Shown: in pieces, positions 1-7,728 of the stretch | How the letters are laid out: each line of letters starts with the position of its first letter | Numbering within the stretch: position 1 is the stretch's first letter | Assembly (NCBI GenBank): GCA_964639935.1 | Contig: CAZXGT010000002.1 | Location: 1 to 64,000, forward strand | Direction: 5' to 3' | DNA: 64,000 nt | Source of the DNA: CALNYS01 sp964639935 | GTDB taxonomy: Bacteria > Planctomycetota > Phycisphaerae > Phycisphaerales > UBA1924 | Made by a program: the position numbers and the translations under genes | The notes under the pieces: model-generated | Told to the model about the DNA's origin: nothing | The model's database searches: none | The model's input: the letters and a program-made list of their open reading frames with translations, nothing else

Positions 1-736
1 GCATCATCATGCTCATCGAGATCAGCAGGCTCGCGATCACGATGTCGATCACGAGAAACGGCAGGTAGATCCGAAACCCCATCACAAAGGCCGTTTTGAG
101 CTCGCTGAGCATGAACGCGCTCGCGAGCGTCAGCGTGTCGACGTCCGCACGCGTCATCGCCTCGGGCTCGCTCGTGTCCACGCCCTTGTAGTTCAGGATC
201 ATGTAGAGGCTCGACCAGTTCCCCGTCGCCTCGATCTGATCGAACATGAAGTCCCGCACCGGCTGCTTCGCCCGGTCCCACATCTCGATCTGGCTCTGGA
301 TCTCGCCGTTCTGATAGGGCGTGATCGCCTCGGCGTAGACGCGCTCGATCGTCGGCGTCATCACCATGAACGTCATGAAGAGCGCCAGCGCGAAGATCAC
401 CTGACTCGGCGGGAGATTCTGCGTGCCCATCGCCTGGCGCAGGAGCGCGAGCACAATGATGATGCGCACGAAGCTGGTGCACATGATGACGATCGCCGGC
501 GCCAGCGAGAGCACCGTCAGCAGCACCATCACGTTCAGCGCGCCCGAGAGCCCCCCGTCGTAGCCCGGGAGCGCCTCGGCCGCGTCCTCCAGCATCGACG
601 CCGGGTTGAGCCGCTCGACGCCGCCGGCCGCATCGACCGTTTCCGGCGCACCCGCGACCGGCGGGCCCATCGCCTCCTGCGCCGCGAGCGGCGAGGCGAA
701 CAGGATCGCGGCGATGAGCGCAACGAGACGGATCAT
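1..736 (-). CDS. fliP: FliP, flagellar export gate protein (3' end beyond window)
   Basis: FliP is an integral inner-membrane subunit of the flagellar type III export gate (FliP5-FliQ4-FliR1). I translated about 245 codons from the ATG at 736. They show a signal peptide (about residues 1-19, ending ASPLAA), a hydrophobic segment containing the FliP hallmark TSFVRIIIVLALLRQAMGTQ, a second one with PPSQVIFALALFMTFMV, and a late membrane segment FRIYLPFLVIDIVIAS. The last 30-40 residues (the PPMMISLP region of the family) lie outside the window. The start overlaps the fliO stop as ATGA, so translation is probably coupled. Identity is near certain; only the C-terminus is unseen. Confidence 0.97.
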   Translation of the reverse strand, partial: MIRLVALIAAILFASPLAAQEAMGPPVAGAPETVDAAGGVERLNPASMLEDAAEALPGYDGGLSGALNVMVLLTVLSLAPAIVIMCTSFVRIIIVLALLRQAMGTQNLPPSQVIFALALFMTFMVMTPTIERVYAEAITPYQNGEIQSQIEMWDRAKQPVRDFMFDQIEATGNWSSLYMILNYKGVDTSEPEAMTRADVDTLTLASAFMLSELKTAFVMGFRIYLPFLVIDIVIASLLISMSMMM

Positions 737-1584
737 GCGTCGCCTCCGCGGAGCCGGCTCAGGCGGCGGTCGAGACGCCGGCGGATCGCGTCGTAGCTCT
801 CCATCTCCGGCATCTGGCTCACGGGCGACTCGAGCACCTGCGACTCGTAGTCGCTCAGGGCCATCGCGCGGCGCGGGGAGAGCGGCGCCGCCGCGCCGTC
901 GCCGGCGATCTTCGGATCACGCTCCAGCGCCCTGAGCATCGAGCTGAACCGCTTCGAGAGCGACACGCCCTCGTCGTCGGCCGTCTTGCGCACCACGCTC
1001 GCGACCTCATCGGCGTCCGTCAGCTCGGCGAGCGTCTGAAAACCCGTCGAGCCCTGCGAGAGCAGCAGCACGCGACGGTCAAGCTGCAGCAGCACCAGCG
1101 TCTGCCCTTTCCCGACCGGATACCGCCCGAGCACGCTCAGAACCCCCGAAGGCGCCCGCCCGCCGGGACCGAGGCCCGACGCCAGCCCGCCGCCACGCCG
1201 CGCGGCGCCCTGAAGCAGCGAGCGAAGACCGAAGATGATCGAGAGCACGAGCGTGAGCGCGCCGACCGTTCGGACGGCCGGGTGATCGGCAAGCGACGTC
1301 TTCTCTTCTTCCGCGGGCGCCCGAACGATGTCCGGCTCGGGCGGTGTCGCCGATGCGCCGAGCGGGAGCGATTCGGTCGCCGCCTTCTCCTGCGGCTGAG
1401 CGACCGGCGCGGGATCCGTGTCGGCCGATGGCGGCTCGACCGGCTCGCCCCCCGCTTCCAGTGCAGCTCCCGGCGCGCTCGGCGCGTCGATCACCGCCTC
1501 GAGCGGCCCGATCGGGTTGGCCATGGGCTGGGCGACGGCGCTGGCGGCGAGCGACAGCATCAAGATGAGCGTGAGTCTCGTCAT
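733..1584 (-). CDS. fliO: FliO, flagellar export gate assembly protein
   Basis: FliO is a bitopic membrane protein that helps FliP assemble into the export gate. The 283-residue product has an N-terminal signal-like segment (LTLILMLSLAASAVA), an acidic, proline-rich stretch (about 30-100), one membrane helix (about 105-124, TLVLSIIFGLRSLL), and the short FliO domain after it (about 147-200, VLGRYPVGKGQTLVLLQLDR). It is longer than the roughly 120-residue enteric FliO because of the periplasmic linker. Its position between fliN and fliP is canonical, and its stop overlaps the fliP start by 4 nt. Confidence 0.93.
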   Translation of the reverse strand: MTRLTLILMLSLAASAVAQPMANPIGPLEAVIDAPSAPGAALEAGGEPVEPPSADTDPAPVAQPQEKAATESLPLGASATPPEPDIVRAPAEEEKTSLADHPAVRTVGALTLVLSIIFGLRSLLQGAARRGGGLASGLGPGGRAPSGVLSVLGRYPVGKGQTLVLLQLDRRVLLLSQGSTGFQTLAELTDADEVASVVRKTADDEGVSLSKRFSSMLRALERDPKIAGDGAAAPLSPRRAMALSDYESQVLESPVSQMPEMESYDAIRRRLDRRLSRLRGGDA

Positions 1585-1651
1585 ATCGCCGTCCTGGCGG
1601 TCTCGAGCGCCACTCCTTGGCGCCGCGTCGTCGCTCGTCCGTCCCGTGCGC

Positions 1652-2311
1652 CTATCCGGCCGCGGCCTCGGGCCTCGCCGGAACGATCTCGTTGATCCGC
1701 ACGCAGAAGTTGTCGTTGAGGATCAGCACCTCGCCCCGCGCTACGAGGCGCTGGTTCACGTAGATGTCCACCGGGTCGCCCGCGAGCTTGTCGAGCTCGA
1801 CCACCGCGCCCTCGGAGAGCTTGAGCACGTCTTCGACGTACATCCGCGTTCGCCCGAGCTCGATCTTCACGTCAAGATTGACGTCCGAGAGGAGATCGAT
1901 GCCCTCCGGCGCCCCGGCGAGCGCCGCGGCCTGAAACGCGGGCATGGAAACGGGCTGAGCGTCGGCGCCGCCGTCGGGCTGATTCTGCTGCTCAAGCATC
2001 GCCGCCATCGCGGCGTCGGCGTCTGCCGATGCCGCGTCGGTGTCCGACGGCTCGCCGTCGCCCGAGCTGTCGGCTTCGCCTGAGTTGATCCCGGAGACCG
2101 CCTCCTGGGCTGCGCGCAGCGCCTCGGCGGCGAGATCCTCCGCCGCCGTCCGCTCGCCCGCCGGCTCCTCGGCCTCGGGCCCCTTCTCGGCGTCCGTCTC
2201 GGGCGGCGAGACCGGCGCCTCGCCGGCGTCCTCCGGCGTCGCGTCGTCCGCCGATTCCGGGGTCGGCTCGTTCTTCGGCTGGTTCTGGTCCTTGGGGTCC
2301 TGGTCCGACAT
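1652..2311 (-). CDS. fliN: FliN, flagellar motor switch (C-ring) protein
   Basis: FliN forms the lower C-ring with FliM and receives export substrates via FliH. The C-terminal 75 residues form a standard SpoA domain: DVNLDVKIELGRTRMYVEDV, then VDIYVNQRLVARGEV and CVRINEIV. The first about 140 residues are an acidic, Ala/Glu/Asp-rich low-complexity extension that E. coli FliN lacks. I chose the ATG at 2311 over a GTG one codon upstream because GGAG sits about 5 nt before it. It lies 117 bp after fliL and 67 bp before fliO in the minus-strand run. Confidence 0.95.
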   Translation of the reverse strand: MSDQDPKDQNQPKNEPTPESADDATPEDAGEAPVSPPETDAEKGPEAEEPAGERTAAEDLAAEALRAAQEAVSGINSGEADSSGDGEPSDTDAASADADAAMAAMLEQQNQPDGGADAQPVSMPAFQAAALAGAPEGIDLLSDVNLDVKIELGRTRMYVEDVLKLSEGAVVELDKLAGDPVDIYVNQRLVARGEVLILNDNFCVRINEIVPARPEAAAG

Positions 2312-2431
2312 CACAGCTCCGCTGATCGTGGTCAGTCGGATGCATCGACCGCGGGCCTCAAGGACCGATAGTTTTTGCCGGAGATCCGGTCGCTTCTTGC
2401 GCGGCTGACGTGTCGCGTTCTGCCGACCGGC

Positions 2432-2965
2432 TCAGAAATCGGCCGGGAAGCCCACGCACTTGGGAATCAGCACGCGCTCGACACGGGGCTCGCCCGCGGC
2501 GTCGAAGCCGAAGACATCGCGCAGGTATTGCTCGATCTGGCGGTTGAGCGTGTCGAGGTTCGGCTCCGTGAGGTGCTTGTGGTGGCTCGTGCGGACGATG
2601 CGGGCGACGCCCGTCTTCACCTCGGCGCTGCGCTCTTCGAGCACCCGCTGCACGTAATCGAGGTTCTTCTGTCGCACCTGCATCTGCACCTCGGTCTCCC
2701 AGAGCCACACGCGACCGGTCTGATGGTTGGGGAACCGGTCATCGACGATGAGCACCTCGCGGATCTGCTCGAGCTCGTCGCCCGGGCTCTCGGCGATGCC
2801 CTCGGCGCGGACCTCCGGCGGCCCGGAGATCATGTTGAGCACCACGAAGACCGCCGCCGCCTCCGCGATCATCAGTCCGAGAATCATCCCGATCATCTTG
2901 ATCGAGAGCTTCTTCTTCCCGCTCTCGGCGGGCTTGGACTGTTGCTCGGCTTCCTTCTCGGCCAT
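2432..2965 (-). CDS. fliL: FliL, stator-associated flagellar protein
   Basis: FliL is a single-pass inner-membrane protein that rings the stator and supports torque. The 177 residues contain a lysine-rich cytoplasmic N-terminus, one membrane helix (about 24-46, MIGMILGLMIAEAAAVFVVL) and a periplasmic FliL domain with the features LNRQIEQYLRDVFGF and VERVLIPKCVGF near the end. It directly follows motB (27 bp gap), a common arrangement. Size and domain order are normal for the family. Confidence 0.93.
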   Translation of the reverse strand: MAEKEAEQQSKPAESGKKKLSIKMIGMILGLMIAEAAAVFVVLNMISGPPEVRAEGIAESPGDELEQIREVLIVDDRFPNHQTGRVWLWETEVQMQVRQKNLDYVQRVLEERSAEVKTGVARIVRTSHHKHLTEPNLDTLNRQIEQYLRDVFGFDAAGEPRVERVLIPKCVGFPADF

Positions 2966-2992
2966 GGATCGCTCCTGCTCCTGAGAGGCGGC

Positions 2993-3769
2993 TTATCCGC
3001 CGCGGGCCAGATCCTCGCTCGCGTAGTTCGGGTCCGGGTGGAAATCATCGACCATCGCCTCGGTCATGATGATCTCGACCCGCCTGTTCGTGGCCTGATC
3101 CTCCGGGCTGGTCACTCGGGGCGTCAGGGGCTCGGTGTCCCCACGGCTCTCGACGATGAGCCCGATCGGATCGAGCCCGCCCTCCTCAACGAGAAACGTG
3201 TACACCGCCTTCGCCCGCGCGTAGGCGAGGTCCGTCAGATCCGTGTGCCTCGAGCTCGGGGAGAGCACCTTCGACGCGGCGTGACCTCGGATGGCGATCT
3301 TGTTGTTTCGACCGCGCAGGAGTCTCGCGACCTTGCGCAGCTCGGGCTTGGCGCTCTCGAGCAAGACGGCCGATTCCGGCTCGAAGCTCAGGGCGCCCCC
3401 GATCGTGAACTTCAGGCCCTCGTGGACCTTCTTCACCTTGGTGTGCTTGCCCTCGACCGCCTCAACGGGGGACTCGCTCAGCCTGTTCTTGCTCGACTGC
3501 TGCTGGGCGACTTCCTCGAGCGTCTTGATCATCGATCGCAGGGGCGGGTCGTCGGTCGGCAGCACGCCCACGCCGCCCGAATAGCCGAAGGCCTCCTTCA
3601 CCGCGGTGATGACCCGCTGGTACTCGTGCGGACGCTTGAGCTCGGAGAATGAGACGATGAGGATGAAGAAGGTCAGGAGGAGCGACATCATGTCGCCAAA
3701 GGTGACGACCCATTCGGGGATGCCCCCGCCCTGATCCTTGCATCGCTTGCATTTCCTGGTGCTCGGCAT
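2993..3769 (-). CDS. motB: MotB, flagellar stator protein with OmpA-like peptidoglycan domain
   Basis: MotB anchors the MotA/MotB stator to peptidoglycan and carries the ion-binding aspartate. The 258-residue protein has one membrane helix (about 21-41) beginning VVTFGDMMSLLLTFF; the Asp at residue 26 is the conserved ion-binding residue. An OmpA-like domain (about 125-240) includes AIRGHAASK, LAYARAKAVYTFL and NRRVEIIM. The extreme N-terminus has a CxxC pair (KCKRCKDQ), also seen in some other MotB proteins. It lies 18 bp after motA. Confidence 0.95.
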   Translation of the reverse strand: MPSTRKCKRCKDQGGGIPEWVVTFGDMMSLLLTFFILIVSFSELKRPHEYQRVITAVKEAFGYSGGVGVLPTDDPPLRSMIKTLEEVAQQQSSKNRLSESPVEAVEGKHTKVKKVHEGLKFTIGGALSFEPESAVLLESAKPELRKVARLLRGRNNKIAIRGHAASKVLSPSSRHTDLTDLAYARAKAVYTFLVEEGGLDPIGLIVESRGDTEPLTPRVTSPEDQATNRRVEIIMTEAMVDDFHPDPNYASEDLARGG

Positions 3770-3787
3770 GGGCGCTCCGTGGGCGGA

Positions 3788-4570
3788 TCAGGCGGCGGCC
3801 GCCATGTCGTCATCGCCCGAGCTGCGGTAGCGCGGGGCGATGAAGGTGCGAAGCTTCTGCTCGACGACGCGCGGATTGTCGCCCGCCTGGATGCTCATGA
3901 CGCCCCGGATGATGACGCTCTTGACGAGGACCTCCTCCTCGCTCTTAAGTCCGAGCTTGTCAGCGAGCGGGAGAAAAAAGACATTGGCCATGATCGCGCC
4001 GTAGAGCGTGGTCAGGAGCGCGACGGCCATGCCGGCGCCGATGCCGGAGGGATCCTCCATGTTTCCCAGCATGGAGACCAGGCCGATGAGCGTGCCGATC
4101 ATCCCGAACGCCGGCGCGAACCGACCGGCGGCGTCCAGGATCTTCTTGCTCGCGGCGTGGCGATCCATCAGGTTCTCGAGGTCCGCCTCCATGATCTGCT
4201 CGATCAGCTCGGGGTCGGTCCCGTCGACGGCCATCTGGATACCCTGGACGATGAACGGGTCGTTCATGTCCTCCATGTGATTCTCGAGGGAGAGGATCCC
4301 GTCGCGACGGGCGATCTCGGCGAAACCCACGAGCTGAGCGATGAGCTCCTGCAGGTCGGGCGTCTTCTCCTCGAGCGCCTTGAGGACGACCGGGACGACG
4401 CCGAGGATGCGCTTGAGCGGGAACGACGTGAAGACCGCCGCGACGGTTCCGACGATCACGACGACCACCGAGACGGGCTCGATAAACATCCCGGGCGAAC
4501 CGCCAAGGATCACGGCGCCGACGACCACGAGAGCGCCGAGGACGAGCCCGATAATGGTTGCGATGTCCAC
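3788..4570 (-). CDS. motA: MotA, flagellar stator channel subunit
   Basis: MotA is the multi-spanning stator subunit that pushes on FliG. The sequence shows the expected four hydrophobic segments (IIGLVLGALVVVGAVILGG; VSVVVVIVGTVAAVFTSFP; PAFGMIGTLIGLVSML; GAGMAVALLTTLYGAIMANV) and the conserved GTLIGL and ALLTTLYG motifs. I chose the GTG at 4570 because GGGAGG lies about 7 nt upstream; the open frame runs 15 nt further to a TTG. That gives 260 residues, normal for MotA. motA and motB are adjacent, 18 bp apart. Confidence 0.95.
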   Translation of the reverse strand: MDIATIIGLVLGALVVVGAVILGGSPGMFIEPVSVVVVIVGTVAAVFTSFPLKRILGVVPVVLKALEEKTPDLQELIAQLVGFAEIARRDGILSLENHMEDMNDPFIVQGIQMAVDGTDPELIEQIMEADLENLMDRHAASKKILDAAGRFAPAFGMIGTLIGLVSMLGNMEDPSGIGAGMAVALLTTLYGAIMANVFFLPLADKLGLKSEEEVLVKSVIIRGVMSIQAGDNPRVVEQKLRTFIAPRYRSSGDDDMAAAA

Positions 4571-4714
4571 GCCGCGCCCTCCCAAAGAGCCGAGAAAGAA
4601 TGCTTCTCGGCGTTCTCATCGGAGATCGGGGCGGGGGACTGAAGCGGCGGCGCCGATCGAGACGCCGACGCGGGGGGCGCGGCCTGTCGCGGTCAGGAAA
4701 ACCCGCTCCGGCGG

Positions 4715-4912
4715 CTAGCTCGGGGGGAGCACGGTTCGAAGGCGGCGCCCGTACTCGACCGAGCGGTCGACGACCTCGCGGAGCGACTCCTTCACGATGA
4801 CGCGATCGCCGGTGATCAGGGTGATCATCGTGTCGGGCGTCTCCTCGACCGAGCGGATCTTCTCCGCGTTGAGCACAAAGCGCTGGCCGGAGAGCTTGGT
4901 GAGGGAGATCAC
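4715..4912 (-). CDS. flbD: FlbD family flagellar protein
   Basis: This 65-residue protein starts at a GTG with GGAG 8 nt upstream. It matches the short FlbD family that sits between flgE and motA in many non-enteric flagellar operons: MISLTKLSGQRFVLNAEKI, then TPDTMITLITGDRVIVKES and a terminal helix. The family is required for motility in some bacteria but its molecular role is not settled. It is unrelated to the Caulobacter NtrC-type regulator of the same name. The 144 bp after it (4571-4714, before motA) hold no gene and I see no clear promoter in them. Confidence 0.85.
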   Translation of the reverse strand: MISLTKLSGQRFVLNAEKIRSVEETPDTMITLITGDRVIVKESLREVVDRSVEYGRRLRTVLPPS

Positions 4913-4937
4913 GGGCCGGGCTCCGGGGGCGTGTCAG

Positions 4938-6719
4938 TCATCGGATGAGGTTCGTGAGCTGCTGGAGGAGCTGGTCGCTTGTGGTGATGACTCTTGAGGA
5001 GGCCGAGTAGCCGGTCGTCGTGAGGATCATGTTGGTGAACTCGTTGGCGAGGTCCACATTGGATCCCTCGAGGGCTCGCTCGATGATCGAGCCGGTGCCG
5101 AACTGGCCGGCGGTGGTGATGATCGGCGTTCCGGAGTTGGAGCCGACGGAAAAGAGCGAGTCGCCCGTCTCGACGAGGCCGCCGGGGTTCGTGAAGTTGG
5201 CGACGGCGACCTGCCCGATCGTTCGGGTGAGTCCGTTGGTGAAGGCGCCGGTGATGATCCCGTTCTTCCCGACGTTGAAGTTGTCGAGCACGCCGAAGGG
5301 GATGCCGTCCTGTTCGTTGGAGGCAAGGAGCGAGTCGGCGTCGTCCTGGGCGTCCATGAGGGCGGTGAGGTTGCCGCGGTCGGACGCGAAGTTGAGATTG
5401 AAGTTGAGCGGATCCTCGGAGCCGAGGTTGTCGCGCTGGATGTTCACGTTGACCGGCGCGGTGGTCACGATCTGCCCGTTGGAGTCGAAGTCGATGGTCC
5501 CGGCGCCGACGACGAGGTCGGGCGGGAGGATGGCGCTCGTGGCGTCGGCGTTCTCGGGCGTCTCGACGATGTAGCGCCAGTTCGTCGGCCCGTTGGTCGT
5601 CGCGCTGGTGAGCGTCATGGTGAGAACGACGTCGAGCGGGTTCCCGAGCGAGTCGTAGACCGTGAAGCGGGTGGAGGCGCTCTCCCCGTCGGCGGCGGCG
5701 TTCTGCGTGAGCGCGGAGTAGTCGGTGCTCACGGTGGCGCCGGTCGAATCGAGGATGCCGAAGGTCGAGTTGTCGAAGTTGAGCTGGTTGTCCTCGCCGA
5801 GGTTCCCGAAGATCGAGAGCTGCCCGGTCGCCGCGTCGTAGCTTGCGCCCATCGTCGCCGGGGGGGCCATGGGGTTCGTTTCGGTCTCGTCGATGCCGAG
5901 CGCGTTGTTCACGAACGTGACGAAGTCGTTCATGGTGGTCGTCGCATCGATCGTGAGCGTCGCGTCCGGGAGCGTCCGGCTGCCCTTCATGACGCCCGAG
6001 AGCGTGAACTCGTAGGGCACGCTGCCGCCCGAGGGAAAGAGCGCCGTGCCGGGGGCGGCGGATGGATCCTGCAGGTTGTCGATCAGCGCGGCGGCGCCGG
6101 CGATGGGCGTCCCGGTGGCCTGATCGAGGAACGTGTCGTTAAAGACGAACTCGTCGCCCTGTGTGGCGATGTTGTCGACATCCGCGAGGAGGTTGCCCTG
6201 GAAGAAGACGTTGCTCGTCGCCCGGGTGATCGAGAGGGCGCCGAGCGGGATCGTCAGGTCGGTGAGCTGCCCCTGGACGATGTTGAAGTTCTGATCGACG
6301 GCGTAGCCCTGCACACGATCGCCGGCGAGCGTGGTGAGCTGGCGTTCGGAGTTGAGCTGGAACTCGCCGGCGCGGGTGTAGAGCTGGCGCCCGCCGCGGT
6401 CGACGATGAAGTAGCCCTCGCCGTCGAGCGCCATGTCGGTGCTGCGGCCGGTGGGATTGATGGGCCCGACGTTGAGATCGCGCTGCGTGCCGGCGACGCG
6501 AACGCCGAGGCCGACCTGGAACGGGTTGGTGCCGCCGTTGACGCCCGACGGTCCGGAGCCAAGGCCGAAGTTCCGCAGAAGCGTGGTGGAGAAATTGATG
6601 CGCGACGACTTGAACGCGGTCGTCGAGGAGTTGGAGATGTTGTTGCCGATCACCTCGAGACGCCGGGTGTTGGCGTTGAGCCCGGAGAGACCGGTGAGCA
6701 AGGCGGACGTGGAACCCAT
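4938..6719 (-). CDS. flgE: FlgE, flagellar hook protein
   Basis: FlgE polymerises into the hook. The 593-residue sequence has the N-terminal rod/hook signature (LLTGLSGLNANTRRLEVIGN and NISNSSTTAFKSSRINFS), a FlgE D2-type middle region (FTVYDSLGNPLDVVLTM) and the C-terminal hook motif with LEGSNVDLANEFTNMILT then YSASSRVITTSDQLLQQLTN. It is longer than the enteric hook protein (about 400 residues) because of extra outer-domain sequence in the middle. Only 3 bp separate its start from the preceding gene. Confidence 0.96.
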   Translation of the reverse strand: MGSTSALLTGLSGLNANTRRLEVIGNNISNSSTTAFKSSRINFSTTLLRNFGLGSGPSGVNGGTNPFQVGLGVRVAGTQRDLNVGPINPTGRSTDMALDGEGYFIVDRGGRQLYTRAGEFQLNSERQLTTLAGDRVQGYAVDQNFNIVQGQLTDLTIPLGALSITRATSNVFFQGNLLADVDNIATQGDEFVFNDTFLDQATGTPIAGAAALIDNLQDPSAAPGTALFPSGGSVPYEFTLSGVMKGSRTLPDATLTIDATTTMNDFVTFVNNALGIDETETNPMAPPATMGASYDAATGQLSIFGNLGEDNQLNFDNSTFGILDSTGATVSTDYSALTQNAAADGESASTRFTVYDSLGNPLDVVLTMTLTSATTNGPTNWRYIVETPENADATSAILPPDLVVGAGTIDFDSNGQIVTTAPVNVNIQRDNLGSEDPLNFNLNFASDRGNLTALMDAQDDADSLLASNEQDGIPFGVLDNFNVGKNGIITGAFTNGLTRTIGQVAVANFTNPGGLVETGDSLFSVGSNSGTPIITTAGQFGTGSIIERALEGSNVDLANEFTNMILTTTGYSASSRVITTSDQLLQQLTNLIR

Positions 6720-6722
6720 GGA

Positions 6723-7268
6723 TCAATCTCCTCTGCTGTCATGCTGCGCCAAGCGTCGCCGCAGCGACGCGTTGGAGATGCGGGCCGGCGGCCCGATCGT
6801 CCCGGCGTCGCCTCGCAACCGTGGCGCCACCGGCTCGGCGTCCTCGTCATCTTCGCCCGCCGCCCGCTGCGCCGAGCTCAGGACGACCGCCGCGTCGATG
6901 CCTGTCGTCAGTTCCGGCGATTCCGACGGATCCGAGCGCAAAGGCCGCGCGTCAATCGCCTCTCGTGACGCCACATCGACGCGCAGCGCCGCGCCGGCGA
7001 TCACGGCGAGCATCGCACCCGCGCCGGCGGCCTCGGCGGCGTCGGCGGCGCGGTCGAGCTCCGCCTGCTCGTCTTCCGTGAGCTCGATTCCCAGCCGATC
7101 CGCCCCACGAACCGAGCGACCCGAGGAAAACTCCCCGCGGCGCGCCGCGCCCAGGAGCATTCGGAAATCCGGATGATTCGCGCCCGCGCGCGCGGCCGCG
7201 GCGCCATCGGCCGGCCGGACGCCGGAGCCGAGACGGCGCAGCAGATCATCGGACCGGAGAGCCCGCAC
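6723..7268 (-). CDS. TIGR02530-type flagellar operon protein
   Basis: This 181-residue protein lies between flgD and flgE, where many non-enteric bacteria carry the small TIGR02530 'flagellar operon protein'. Core features of that family are visible around residues 47-108: FSSGRSVRGADRLGIELTED, a helix DRAADAAEAAGAGAMLAVI, then AALRVDVASREAIDA followed a little later by TGIDAAVVLSS. The C-terminal about 50 residues are extra and low-complexity. The family's biochemical role is unknown; its position suggests hook assembly. The GTG start at 7268, 4 nt after the flgD stop, is the best choice but not proven. Confidence 0.65.
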   Translation of the reverse strand: MRALRSDDLLRRLGSGVRPADGAAAARAGANHPDFRMLLGAARRGEFSSGRSVRGADRLGIELTEDEQAELDRAADAAEAAGAGAMLAVIAGAALRVDVASREAIDARPLRSDPSESPELTTGIDAAVVLSSAQRAAGEDDEDAEPVAPRLRGDAGTIGPPARISNASLRRRLAQHDSRGD

Positions 7269-7271
7269 GCC

Positions 7272-7715
7272 CTAGCCCCGCGGCTCGCCCGGGCCGTTGG
7301 CGAAGGCGTCAGGATCCACGAACTCCTCAACGAGATTGAGCGGCACACGGGCGTTGTTGTGCAGGTTGAGGACGGGGCCGTCGGTCGTCACGCTCACCGA
7401 GAGCACGAGGCCCTCGGTCGTCAGCCCCGCTTCGGACTGCCCGACCACGTAGCTCCCCACGAGATTCCCAGCCGACGCGATCTCGGAGCGGGAGACGATC
7501 CGCTCGAGCTGCTCCGAGAGATTCACGTCCGCCTCGATCGAGCGGATCTGTCCGATCTGATCGATCAGGTCCTTGGTTTCATTGGGCGAGAGCGGGTCCT
7601 GATTGGTCAGCTCGCTGAACATGAGCCGGAGAAAATCCTCGCTCGTAAAAGCGTCAAAGGCGTTGTTGGTCGCCTGGGGCGCCTGGGCGCCCCCGAGTCC
7701 ACCGATCGCAGACAT
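7272..7715 (-). CDS. flgD: FlgD, hook-capping scaffold protein
   Basis: FlgD caps the growing hook and is needed for FlgE assembly. The N-terminal signature FTSEDFLRLMFSELTNQDPL is characteristic, followed by the IGQIRSIEADVNLSEQLERI helix and a short beta region GNLVGSYVVGQSEAG. At 147 residues it is a minimal FlgD, with little of the C-terminal FlgD Ig/Tudor-like region found in the enteric protein (about 230 residues). It sits between fliK and the TIGR02530 gene, ahead of flgE, as expected. Confidence 0.92.
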   Translation of the reverse strand: MSAIGGLGGAQAPQATNNAFDAFTSEDFLRLMFSELTNQDPLSPNETKDLIDQIGQIRSIEADVNLSEQLERIVSRSEIASAGNLVGSYVVGQSEAGLTTEGLVLSVSVTTDGPVLNLHNNARVPLNLVEEFVDPDAFANGPGEPRG

Positions 7716-7728
7716 CCGTCACTCTCCC

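Noticed and set aside
2362..2385. CCGATAG plus T-run and hairpin between fliL and fliN
   Set aside because: The T-run precedes the stem on the plus strand, so it is not a terminator for the minus-strand genes, and no plus-strand gene follows.
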